In this document: positions 45,759 through 58,273 of the stretch, piece after piece | How the letters are laid out: every line of letters starts with the position of its first letter | How positions within the stretch are numbered: position 1 is the first letter of the stretch | Source of the DNA: Onchocerca lupi | Taxonomy: Eukaryota; Nematoda; Chromadorea; Rhabditida; Onchocercidae | Assembly (NCBI GenBank): GCA_028564675.1 | Contig: JAOVVO010000220.1 | Coordinates: 1-64,000, forward strand | Reading direction: 5' to 3' | DNA length: 64,000 nt | Translations under genes and position numbers: made by a program | Notes under the pieces: generated by a model | Told to the model about the DNA's origin: nothing | The model's database searches: none | Seen by the model: the letters and a program-made list of their open reading frames with translations, nothing else

Positions 45759-48700
45759 AAACATAACATTCAAGCAAAACAAGAGGAAAAAAAAAAAGAA
45801 TTAAACTTTCAAATTTCAATCTCTCACTTTAATACTTCAAACTTTCTAATTTTCAAGTGTGTGTGTGTGTGTGAGATAGCATATGGTTGTAATTAATATG
45901 TATGTACTTGCATACTTTAAAACGATCAAATATCATGAATCCCCTTCTCGCCTCTTCAACTTCTTATAAAAGATCGCTTCAATTCCTGTTACAATCCTCA
46001 AAAAGAGGCAATCGATCCACTCATTCATTCTCAGAATGATATTAATAAATTATCACTGTACTAATCAATATGTGATAATAAAATTATCATTTATCCTACT
46101 TACCATCATTCCTAAATATTCTTCGTTACATCCAATTTGATAAGCAAAAAGGAGAAGGAGAAAACTGACAATGAATATACCACATCATTCAATATCTGTT
46201 ACGATAATCAAAAGCAATCATCATAAACTTTTTTTAGAAAAACAGAGAAAAAAGAGAGAGAGAACGAGGGAGGGAGAAAGAAAAATAGAGACATATTAAT
46301 GAAAAATAGTTTAGACTGGCAGTAATGATAACGAGAGTATTCGATAACTTTTCCGGATTTAAAACGCTACCGTAATCAATGACGGAAAGAATTGTGGGAA
46401 GAGAAGAAAGGGAAAAAGAAGAAAAAAAAAACATTATTTATGCATACAATATGTATATAAACAAATAGTTCATTTAATAGCGTCGTATACTGTAAAAATG
46501 GGACAAACATTATCATTATTATTGTTATCATTATCACTATTATTATTATTTTTATTATAATTATATTCGTTCTCATAAATGAATGACAATTAAAGAAATA
46601 ATTTTATGCTTTGTCAGAGACAATGATAATTGATAGTGATATGAATACAACGACTTGTTGGATGAATGAAGTAAGATATTAACGTAAGAAGAATGAGCAT
46701 AAATGAAATGGAACGAACGAGCATTAGTTGAACTAATATTAGACCAAAAATATTGCAAGTATGAAAATATAAAATAAAAATTGTCTGGTATTTATTTGAA
46801 ACTTCATCTGCTTTCTTCTTAATTTGATACTTCTTGCAATATTTTGTTCATTGGATCAAAAAAATTTCTAAGCAGTTGAATGAAATGTTTAAAGAAAGTG
46901 GAAATTTAAAGAAACCAATTGGTAAATGGGATAAAAAAAAAATTAAATTCCAAAAATTTCCAAATTTGAAATCAAAATTTACCATATATTGTTGGATTTT
47001 TCTCTTTCATTTTGTCGAATAAAAGAAATTCACAAATATGTAAGAAGAAAGAAAATGAACGGAAAAGGGTTCGGAATTTTAAAAATTAAATTAAATTAAC
47101 TGAATGAAAAATCGAATTAAGCAAAATGACAACTGTCACAAGTTCAATTGAAATTATAATAAAGAGAATACGACAATTAATGAACATTTATGAGAATATG
47201 GAAATTAATAACTCAATAAATTAATGATGTATAAAATACTGAACAATTAGCATATGAAATTGTTGTTTAGTGCATTCACATCAGAAATAATTTCAATATT
47301 AAATGTTACAAATTCGAATTACATTTTCCTACTATTATTACCATTAAATCAAAATTTCAAATTTCTATCAATAATTTTTTATTATGATACACAAGATTTG
47401 AATATAATTAACAATTTAGTTTAATAAACAACAGTTGAAAATCTTGAAATACTTTTGTGAGTAAATAAACTTACTACGGCACTAAATTAGCATATAAATG
47501 TTATTTATTGAGCATTTATAAAACTTATTTAACTCTTCCCTTCCTAGAATCGCCTCTTTATTTCTCTCTCTCTCTCTCGTCTCGTCGGAAACCGGAGTAT
47601 GTAAACAAACTCCAATGAAACTTTTAAAAACGATCAAATCAATTAACAGACAGTACAGATGCATACATTGTAATAGTTTCTTTCTGGCAAGCAAATAAAC
47701 AATAATATTATTTGTTCATATTTATTAATTCAATTAATTAGCATGCTTACTTTACATCTCTATCTTTTAACATTCATAGAGCAAATTAAATAAATAAAGT
47801 TTAACTCAGTCTGTCGATTTTAACTATTTCCTTCTTTCATTAATTCGATTAATATTTTATAGTACTAAATTAAGATTGATCTGTGTTTAAGCCTGAGTTA
47901 GCTTGCAGTTGAAATCTAAATCTGAACATGCAAGTTCTAAATTTAACTCAAACAATAACTCTACATCTTAATTTTGGAAAGTTATTTTTAATTTGAACAA
48001 TATTTTATTTCCTTCTTTTGATTGGTAATTACATTAAGTTAGCAATTAATATTAAACAGTTATTGAAATGATATCGTTTGTATTATTAAGCAAATCTTTG
48101 AGGAAAATGAAAAAAAAAAGCCATTAATTGATTAAAATAAAAATAAAAAAATTTGCAAATTTATTTGAATAAAAAGGAAAAAATGATGAAACTGGAGCTA
48201 TGATTCTCACTCAATTAAAAATCAATTTCGCTAAACAGATGTTTAATTAATCGATTGATCGACTGATTAAAGCATTTTCTTTTCTTTCACTTCATCTCTT
48301 CATTCATCTATCTATTTTCAAAAAACCATTTTCAAAATTATCAATCAAGAAATGATATTTCAGTAAAAAAAAAAAGTCGATGGAATTTTTATTCTTTCCT
48401 TTTTTTTCCACTGCCTTTCGCTATTTTTTTTCCTTTTTTCCACTTTTTTCCATTCCCCGGCCTTTACTATATCAGAGGGAATAAAATAATTTTAATGTGA
48501 ATTTCAAGGATTGATTGAGGTGGGCAGAGAAGGGAAAGGGAGAAGAAGGAAAACTGGAAAGAAAATAGAAAAGAAAAGTAAGAAAAAAAAGGAAGAAAAT
48601 CATAACAATGCATGGAATGAGCAAGCTGATTTTAATATTTAAATTAAAACAAAAGTTTTTACCGTATGAAAAAGATCATTCGATTACTTCTGTTAATATT

Positions 48701-51526
48701 TCATCCCATTAAATAATTAATTCAAATTTTGACAGGACTTTGATTATCTACTTGTCTCGCGCTACTTTCCACCGACTGGCTCCACTTATTGATCATTGAT
48801 TTCTATGACTCCTTGGGCAATGCCACTATTGATCTTTGGTCTTGAATACGTTCTAAACTTAAAAAAATAAGCTAAAAACAAATTTCACACAGCGTTCTTG
48901 AGGATAAACTTTTTTCAACAAAACAAAGGTTAGAAAAATTTTCTAAAAAAAAAAGTTTCAAAATTTAATTAAATTATATAATAATTTTTACGTTATTATA
49001 TGCTCATTATTGAATTCAACAAATGATATATTAAAAATATGAAATATGAATTATTCTAAAGAAAAAGTAAGAGTATATTTAAAAAATCTTAAATTAATTT
49101 GCATGTGTTAATCTTCATTATTTAAGAGTGAAAATCTCTAATTAGACTTAAACTAGGATATAAAATTTATTATCTCAATAATGATGACTACTTCGTTTAT
49201 ATTTAAATTAATAAATTATATCATATTACACTAACTCATGTTACTTTTTTAACTTTCTATGCTGTAATTAATTCTATCGTAGCAATTTTTAAGCAATTTT
49301 TGAAAAAAAAAATTTTTTTCTGTTGATATCTCTTTTTCCTATTTTTTTTTTTTTGCAAGAAGTATGATATGTGCTTTATTTCAAATATTTGATGAATGAT
49401 ACAAATTATGCATTTCAATTAAAAAGTGAGAAAAAATTGGAAAATGAAGTATTACTGATAACAGTGAAATCTAAGCGGAATATTTGAAAGGTAAAATCTG
49501 TGAAAGTGATAGGAAATTTACCTTAAAAAATTAAAAAAAAATAAGCCTTTTCTTCTTCTCTAATCTTTCGTTATTAAAAACAATTACTATAATTAAATTA
49601 GTTAGCTGAAGAAGGAGAGGGAGAAAAAAGTGCAAAAATACGGTATGATTTGAAAAATTTCCAAAAATTTTTTTAAAAAAAAATCTTTTTTAAACTTTTT
49701 AAATAAAAAGAAAAACAAAAAAAGAACCCTTTTTTCAATTTTCAAATTAAATAAACCAAACATTGACAAATGTATAATAAAAGAAAGGAGAAAAGAAAAA
49801 GAGAAAGAGAAATAAGAAGAGAAACGAAGGAATCACTCATAGGACTGGCAAAAAGAAAAGAGTTTACTTAAAGAAGACAACCTAAAAAGAATTTTGTGTT
49901 AAATTGAAAAATTTAAATGATACATGGAAAGGAAGAAAGAAAAAGGGAATTACAAAAGAGAAAGAAGAGGAAAAAGAGAAAAGAAGAAAGAAAGGTAATA
50001 TGATTATAATATAATTTATAGTGACAAATCATAGATGCAAATGTAAGAGATTAGAGGAAAGAAGAAGATTTAAAAATTAGGAAAAGGAAAAATAGAACTT
50101 TTTTTTTCATTATTGAATGATGGATGGTGAGAAGTGTGTGCAATATACTGAAATATGGAGAAATTAAAAGAGAAAGATGGGAAGGAAATAGTTCATGCAA
50201 AATGAAGAGATTGAAATTGCAAGGAAAAGAAAAAAGATTTCGAATCTATCCGTTAATACATATTTCTTTCTTTTCTTTTTTAATTTAATTTTAAGAGAAA
50301 GAATAAAAATCAAATAAACATAATTAATTATAGTATAATGAAAAGTTTTGTTCATTAAATGGAAATTCTATTTATCAAAACAACAATATATTAATGAATT
50401 TCATTCGACCATTTCAGTTGCTATTATTACTCATCGATCGCTGAGCTGAAGAAAGGCCGCTCATTCAACTTTCATATATCTATCATTCATTATCGATTAT
50501 GGAATAGAAAAAAAAAAATGATGCATAGAATATTACATATTGAGTGCATAAGGAGTAATATACTTGGAAATTTCGAAACATCGAAATCATTCATTCGTTC
50601 TTAATAATTCTTTTAAATTTTAATTACTAACTTTCATTAATGATAATATGAATGATAACATGTAGTATCTATTATAATATTTCATATAAAAATAATAATG
50701 GTTAATGTAAAATTCGAAAAAAATGAGAGAGAAAATGCTCATTATATATATAATGTCATAATCTGACCTAAAGATGTAAATTAATGCTTCAAATAAATGT
50801 TCGTAACAAATGTCTTCCTACTGTGACCTTTACTGAATTACTAATTAATAATTAAACCAATGTACTGATTTTCTTTCTATCAATTTCCACTTTTTTTTTC
50901 TCTTAAATGAATTATGATTAAAAGCAATTATAGAAAAACAGAAAAAAAGACGCAATATAAACAAAAAAAAAAGACGTGTTCAATGCTCAAAAAAAAAAAA
51001 AAAAAAAAAAAAACTTGAAAACAATTTTATCTAAAGATAAATGATTTAAATTTTAAGTAAAAATTTGTATATCTAAGCATATATGAACAAGTATTTATAC
51101 GCAAAAGTATATAAACACGTACGTGAAGATGCATAGATGTTGGTTAGAGAAATAATGTAAATATAACGAATTCCGATAAAATGAAATTTCGAATTGAAAG
51201 GAATTTTTGATATATTGTCGAAAAACAAAAAAAGAAGAAAGTTATACGTCCAAACATAGACGCCGAAGGATGGAAGGTGACATTCATTGACATGCATGCA
51301 ATTACACACTTACTAATTTGATCATCTCTCCAATCCAATAATCCATTTCTTCTTAACCAATTAAATTTGGATGATTCGTTAAAATGTTTTCTTTTTATCG
51401 GAAAAAAGTTCGATTAAATAGTAAGGCATAGCATCAATGAACTATCAATGGACTGTAAGGCATTTTAAGGCCAATAAAAAGTAATGCAGATTGGTCTACT
51501 AGGCTAGGACTTTTCAAGTGTGTGTG

Positions 51527-51662
51527 TCATTTTCAGATAAATAATCTCTAATACTCATTCATAGCTTTCCTATGGCTATTTATGGTAAAAATAAAAAAAG
51601 GCCGCATAAACGGGCAAAAAAAGCCTATGAATGAGCACCAGAGATTAGCTGTCTGAAAATGA
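51527..51662. mobile_element. Foldback / MITE-like element with about 41-bp inverted repeats
   Basis: Left arm 51527-51567 begins TCATTTTCAGA and contains TAATCTCT and CTCATTCATAG. Right arm 51622-51662 is its inverted complement with a handful of mismatches. The loop is about 54 bases with GGCCGCATAAACGGGC-like sequence. No coding capacity and no clear target-site duplication (flanks GTGTG and TGATA). Size and structure suggest a small non-autonomous foldback element; a structured RNA is the alternative. Confidence 0.7.
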
Positions 51663-54655
51663 TGATAGATTCAAAATTTATGCCAAAAAAAAAAAACGCT
51701 TCTAATCATATGATCATTATTAATTGTAATTTCGATCATTCTTCATTTCTTAAATTCCATATATTTTGTTTTTTTTCCTTCTAAAAAAACAAATGAAACT
51801 TTGAAGTTGGCAATTATAAATTATGTTTATAGCATATTTTCTGATGAATGGTAATATTTATTAGCATAGCAAATTTGAAAATGGATTTGGACACCGATTT
51901 ATTTTGCTAATCTCAAAAATCCAGTCCTTCTCAGAACATCCATGAAAATTCATTTATTAAACTATTGATAATTGAAATTCGCAAAAAAGATTTCATTCGA
52001 TTCCTTTTTTGATTCCTTAACTATTTTTTTCGTTTTTTAAAAATTGATCTCTGATAATATTAGTATCAAAATATTCGTATTACTTTTTGTTTGATGATCG
52101 CTGATTCCATGTTTACTTTCTCCCCTTTATTCTGCTTAGGTTGATTTGATAATCGATTGAAAGTGGAAGAAAAATGAAAAGGATTATACCAGATTTTGTG
52201 ATATGAAACCCAGAAGATTAAGACAGAGATAAGAGATAAAAAAAGGATAAGGTGATAATGAATAATGAAGGAAAAAGGAAATGGATGTAAATAATAGTAG
52301 TTTGGGGGGAAATGAATTGAAAATTTCCTCAAAATATGGATGCTAAATGGAAGATGAAAAAAGAAGAAAAAATGACATTATTTACATTGGCAGATCAAAA
52401 ATAACTTCTTTTCCTTCCTGCAATTGATAATTTCGACTTAAAATTCAATAATTGATTTAATAAGAGTTGGAAACAGAGCAAAAAAGAAAAAAAATAGTCG
52501 ATTATTGAAATTCGATGAAATTAAAATAAAGCTTTATGAAGCATTTTTCATATGAATGAAATGAACAATTGTAAATCATATTTATTGAGTAATTTTAATA
52601 AATAAAAGTTGTATAATCGATTTAAATACATTATTTCTTGTTTGAGTACATCATCGATTACATTTGATATGTAAATAAGTATACTAGTAGATGAACATTT
52701 TGTAAATAAATAAGTGCAAAATTTCATTTTTTACCCTTATTTTTTCAAAAGTGATACAAACAATAAGATGAATAAATCGAATTCAACTTTTTTTTTTCTT
52801 TTCCTCCATTTCATTTCATTTATTTACAAATAACGAAAAATTGATGTAAATACTAACTTAATTTGATGTTATTTGTGATTTGCTTGGTCAATAAGTGATC
52901 AAAGATAAGCATTTAATGTACAGATAAATAAGCAAAGAAGTTCGTAAAGTAAGTGGAAGGACGCGAATAATAAATATCATTGGATTACTATTAGGGAAAG
53001 AGAAAAGTGTATTGGCAATTATAACTAAAAAAGTTTATAAAATCGATTTTTACAATGCTGACACGACCTATGACATCCCTTGAACGATAATATATTGATG
53101 GATAGTTATAACATTGCTTCCTTCCATAATAAAAAAAAAATCATTCAAATGTCAAAGATCATAAATGACAATGATCATACTTGTAACTGGCTTACAAATT
53201 TTATAATGTTTACTGCGGAGTGATTTTCAATTTCTTCTACTTTCAATCTCAATTTGACACTTCATTTATAATTTAAGTTTAAGTACGGCAAATAATTAAA
53301 CTTCAATCAGAATTAATCTTTCATATTCATTTAAAATAAAATAACCTTTACTTATTTTTGTTTAATTTTAGCTATTTAATTCAATGTTTTAACCATCGTC
53401 ATCGTAAATACTAAAAAAAAGAAAAAAAATATTTGTAATACTGAAATAAGGACTGGCATTTTAGTAATTATATTATCTATTGGCAGATCATAATTGATAT
53501 TAATTGCGGATCATTATCCGAAAATTTATAATAGTAATCAGAGAAAGAGAAAAATGAAATTTCATTAATAACTGAATTAAAAAAAAAGATCCGAGTCAAC
53601 ATGAAGTTATTCATTTCCAGTCAAATATGTCAGTGATACACTTGGATGACATCAAGTTAAATGACAATTAATTAATTGGTTCGGCGTAAATATATAATCC
53701 ATTCATTATGGATATTGATCGTTTACACTAAAAAAGAAGTATTATCAAGGTTTATGATTAATGATAATTAATCCGTTTATTTGTTCCTGAAATAACTTCA
53801 AAGAACTAATCAAATTATGCAAACTTTTCTTTTATAATTTCGAAAAAGTTTGATATTTTATTAAAACTAAGCTAAACAACTCATTAAGAAGAATATAAGT
53901 ATGCAACAGAAAATTATTATCCAGACAAATAACTAATTTCACTTCATGAAAAAATCAATTTATCATAAGATATAATTAATCCAAGTTATTATATAATATG
54001 TACGCCAACTTGATAAGCGTAAGTTTCACGTTACTCAGTAATATGCTGGAATAGCAACATCACTAGGAAATACTGCATATTTCATAAAAAACCGTAGTTT
54101 CAATGTGAAGTAACATTAAAATAACGATAAATGCAATATTAATTATGGAGAAATAATAATGCAACTGCCTTTTTATTCCTATTTCTCAACGATAAATTAT
54201 CATTTTGTAGTGGGAAAAAAAAAGAAAGATGAATTAACAAAATGGCAATTTACGTTGTCCATTTATCTGACGTATAAGTTAATTTGACATAGGTTAATAA
54301 TTATGTAATTTATGCAAACTTTTCAAATAAACAGGAAAAAAGCATCAAAATAGAAAATATGTAAACAAAACAATCTGAATTTGAAAAATGACATCATAAG
54401 AAGAAGCACCAGAGCATATTTGATTCAATTATGTGTATCAAATGGTAAATGCATAGTTAGATTGATCATGCTTAAATGGTCGATGAAATGAGTTAAGTGG
54501 ATGAAACCATGCCATCAAAGTATCATAAGTGAATGATGAAATAAGGCTAAACGATCAAAGTGTTATAAGTCGATTATCAGACGTGCAATAATAAGGAACG
54601 TTTAGGGAAAGATTGTGGAAATATCTATCAGTCAGAATTGAAGGAACAATTTCCA

Positions 54656-54841
54656 ATGGCTGCAATCAATGATGGTTTGGCAGAGAGATGGGAGGGAACC
54701 GAAACTAATCGCCCTTGGCATGATGGAGGGAAGGAAGGCAATGATGCACAGAGAGGAAGAGATTACATGATAGAGCACGGAAAAGTGGAGAGAAAGGAGA
54801 GAGAGAGAGGAAGAAGAGTAGAAAAAAAGGAAGAAAAATGA
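54656..54841 (+). CDS. Small hypothetical ORF on a GC-richer island
   Basis: ATG to TGA, 61 codons: MAAINDGLAERWEGTETNR, then PWHDGGKEGNDAQRGRDYM and a Lys/Glu/Arg tail from a GA-rich tract. The frame is open back to a possible acceptor (ATCAGTCAG at 54635). Composition is unlike surrounding random frames, but no domain is recognised and the charged tail is purine-repeat translation. May be a real small protein, an exon, or chance. Confidence 0.2.
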   Translation: MAAINDGLAERWEGTETNRPWHDGGKEGNDAQRGRDYMIEHGKVERKERERGRRVEKKEEK

Positions 54842-56051
54842 AAAATTATATCATCTAACCATCCCTGTCTTCTCCCGCGTTTCGATGACATTCATGTCCA
54901 CCTTTCCCCCCGACAATTCTTCCAACTTTGAATTCATATCTTCTTGCAATGAGAGACGAAAGGAAAGGAGCAAAAAGAGGATGAATACATGACCGTTTTA
55001 CCGGAGAAAGAAGATCAGGTCATCTGTTCATCCGATATATTTCTCTCTCTCTCTCTCAGACAGTTGATGTAATCTCAGTTTTTCACTTCTTTTCAAGTTC
55101 TGGTCATTTTCTGGAATCTTTGACATTTTTCGTTCGATCTTTTTTCTTCTCATTATTCTGTTCAAATTTTCCAATTCTACCTCATCTTTCGTTTTTTCTC
55201 TTTCCGCATGTTAGCAAGAAGTCATTTATTTCTTTTTTTCCCGAAGTAATGAATATTAAAAGGAAATTAGAATAAAAGGGAAAACTGAAAAGAAGAAAGG
55301 AAATCTTTATCCAGATTTTTGGAGACTGAAAAGGAAACGAAATTCTTACTCAAATTTTTAGGTAATTTTTAACTGAAAAAATTTTCTTGTGAATAATTGT
55401 GAAAAGAGCAATAATTTTTCATAGTATTACTAAAATTTCTGGGTAAAAAAATCATTCCATTTCTATTTCCCTTTCTTTCTTTTTCTGAAAATTTAATTTT
55501 TGATGAAAGGGAAATTCTGCAGAAAAGAAAGAAAAAAACGTTCCTGCCTTTCTGTTTTTCAAAATTTTTTCATTTCAAGATTGGAAAACAAAAAGAGAGA
55601 AAGAAAAAAAAAATTGAGACAATATCAAACAAACGATTCAAAATAAAATGAAAAGGGAAAAAAAGCTAAGCATACAACGAAACAAAGATTAATGAATCAG
55701 TATAAGAAGAGAGAATAATTGCTACCGATGACCTCCTCTTTCTCTCTCTCTCTCTCTCTGCCTCTCCCTTTCTCCTAACTTGTGAAATTTTCTGCTTTTA
55801 GCATTTGTCATCCATTGGTGACATGTTTAATTTTCTTCCTTTGGTCGGGAATCATCTCATCTCATCGCATTTCAGGATATTGTATAACGAGATAAGAAAT
55901 GCCGAATTGTTATTGACTTTTCTCATTTTTCATTTCAAAAAATTGAACTTCATCCAAAGAAATGATCATAAAAACGGCGAATTGCTATCGAATAAGTGTA
56001 GCTAATCATCCATCTTGCATAAAATTATTTTCAATTTTTCCTTCCTTCCTC

Positions 56052-56082
<31 letters not shown>

Positions 56083-56088
56083 TCTCTC
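56052..56088. repeat. (CT)n microsatellite
   Basis: About 18 CT units with one CCC interruption. Confidence 0.95.
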
Positions 56089-56482
56089 GTTCTTGACATC
56101 ATGATGAAACATTCATTCTTTATTTGATTGGAATAGTGAAATCGATATAAAATTATAGTATGATTCCAATCAATCAACTATTTCTTAACTTTTTTCCGCC
56201 TTCTCTGAATTCCCTCTCTCATTCATTTATTCGATTATTCTCGGTAATTCTTAATTACCTGTTTTTCTTCCTTTCTTAATTTTAACCTTCATCTATTCCT
56301 CTCTTCAACCTCAGTCCTCAATATCATTTTATCTGTTCCCTTATCATCTATTATACGTTCGCAATTGATAATCTTATTCCTCTCAATTCATCTATTCACG
56401 AACTGATGACAAAAAAAATTGATAAAAAATGCTTTAATGTTGCTTGCAATATGAATTATTGTCTTTTTGCTTCACTTTTCAG

Positions 56483-56587
56483 CATTTTAATTCCATCAAA
56501 TATAGTTCACGTGGATTGCGTAAGATTCTTACGACGGCGTGCGACTTGTGTGCATTCACATGGCTGACATATTTGAGAGAAGCTTAA
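56483..56587 (+). other. Candidate terminal exon on the + strand
   Basis: Directly after a consensus acceptor (TTCACTTTTCAG) a frame is open for 34 codons to TAA: HFNSIKYSSRGLRKIL, then TTACDLCAFTWLTYLREA. It is GC-richer than its flanks and contains a small hairpin CGTAAG-ATT-CTTACG. No matching upstream exon could be assigned, and the antisense strand is open as well. Family unknown. Confidence 0.25.
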
Positions 56588-56940
56588 AAACAAGTTCGCA
56601 AAATGTTTCGTTTCAAGCAAGTTCGAGCATAATTCACTCCCAAATCGATTATTTTTACCGATTGCTAGCAGCAATCCAATGATTACTTAATTTGGATAAA
56701 ATTTAAAAAAGCAATGTTGCATTTAGCAGGAAAATAATTTTTCAAGAGGAAAATAATTAAATAATTTTTTTTATAAGAGGAAAATAATTTTTTTTTTTTC
56801 GAAAATGAAAATAATTTGTAAATTTGACACATTTTAAATAATTATTTCTGTTTGGCAATATAAGTTATAAGCTTGGCATATAATTGCGGTACTATCAAAA
56901 GGATAGCAGACTAAATCAGTTAGAGTGATAATATAGCACA

Positions 56941-57062
56941 TAATCGTTTTAGGATGATTAATTTAATAGTGTTATCTTTCAAGATAATTAGTTTAATTAC
57001 ATTATCATCTCAAGATAACTACTCTAATTATATTATTATTTCAAGACAATTAATTTAATCAG
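56941..57062. repeat. Degenerate tandem repeat, four copies of 30-31 bp
   Basis: Units start at 56941, 56971, 57001 and 57032; each resembles ATTATC(T/A)TCTCAAGATAA followed by TTAATTTAAT. The first copy is the most diverged. Confidence 0.8.
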
Positions 57063-57734
57063 TAAATATTTGAGACAACTGAAAGACTATTTGGAATGAT
57101 TGACGAATAAAGGTTAATAAAATGAATGATGGGAAGGAAAATGATTAAATTCAAATTTATTATAACGATAATTCCTAAAATAATGCTAGCCTCTGTTTTA
57201 TCTAAAAAATGATTAAATACTTGCGCTGAAATATTATTTAAAGAAATTTTACTTTCAATTTTATCTTTTAAGGATGAAAAAGAAAGTGAATAATTATAAG
57301 GGAAAGAGAAAGGAATGGAAGAATATTTGAGAAAAAAGAAGAGAAGAGATATATTTGATGAGATGCTTCTAAAAATATTTGAGTCCATTTAAATGAGAGC
57401 CATTTTGTCTTCTTTTTAATAGTAAAGTTTTGAGAACAAATCGAACTGAAACTTTTTCAATTGCTAACAAATCAAATACAACGTAACGAGAAGAAAGCAT
57501 TTTTGAAATTTTCAAATCATTGATGGGAATTAAAAACAAACAGTAGAAATTGATAATATTATTGGTGTATGAGTTGTAGGAGAATCGTTATTTATGAATA
57601 TCTAAATCAATGCTTCATGCATTTCTTTCATATATCTTAACATTTTTTGCAAAGAAATTTTGAGTTCTCGTTTTTTTTCTTTTTTTTTTTTATTTTTTTT
57701 ATTTTTTTCGTAACAGTTTTTTTTTCCTCGAATC

Positions 57735-57815
57735 GCATTTGGACACAAAATTAAAATATATGAAAATAAAAGAAAACTATTTTATATGGTTGAAATTATT
57801 TCTATCTTCAAAATT
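57735..57815 (+). repeat. Direct repeat copy 1 (about 80 bp)
   Basis: Begins GCATTTGGACACAAAATT and ends TTATTTCTATCTTCAAAATT. The second copy, about 460 bp downstream at 58195-58273, is nearly identical apart from point changes and a small indel in the middle. Confidence 0.93.
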
Positions 57816-58194
57816 TAGATTTAATATTACTAACTTTTAAGTTTGCACAGGAAAACAAAACAATTAATCAGTCATTAAAATGTTTTAATTCTTCCTTCGC
57901 AAAGTTTCAAAATGTACTACATAGATATATATTCTCACAAATCAGTGAATCATTAAATATTGGATAATTGTAAAATGTTATTAATTATTTAAAATGAGGT
58001 AGGAAGAAGAGAGAAACTTTAAACACAGTACGGTAATACATCAGATAAAAGATTTGTGATGAATTTATTGAAATCAACGAAAAACAGATGAGCTATTTCC
58101 GAAAACAAATCCTATCGGAATTTCAATTTAGCAATTTAAGAAAGGAAACTTTAATACAGATAATAAGAAACTTCAAAACCTTCTTTATTATATT

Positions 58195-58273
58195 GCATTT
58201 GGACACAAAATTGAAATATATGGAAATAAAAGGAAACTATAAAATGGATAAAATTATTTCTATCTTCAAAATT
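58195..58273 (+). repeat. Direct repeat copy 2 (about 80 bp)
   Basis: Partner of 57735-57815, same orientation. The short frame running through it (58088-58303 +) is Lys/Ile/Phe-rich and not called as a gene. Confidence 0.93.

Larger units (their letters stand above)
44401..51526. other. Intergenic, no gene seen
   Basis: AT-rich with microsatellites: (GA)n 45254-45278, a 20-bp tandem repeat 45381-45440, (TA)n 45708-45753, (GT)n about 45857-45872, and several A-runs. Purine-rich tracts lie at about 48530-48600 and 49780-50000. Open frames are short and of random composition. Confidence 0.6.
51663..56482. other. Intergenic, no confident gene
   Basis: AT-rich; (CT)n at 55036-55056, 55740-55758 and 56052-56088. 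The only GC-richer island is the small ORF near 54656. The frame at 55805-56005 (+) is of random composition. Confidence 0.55.
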
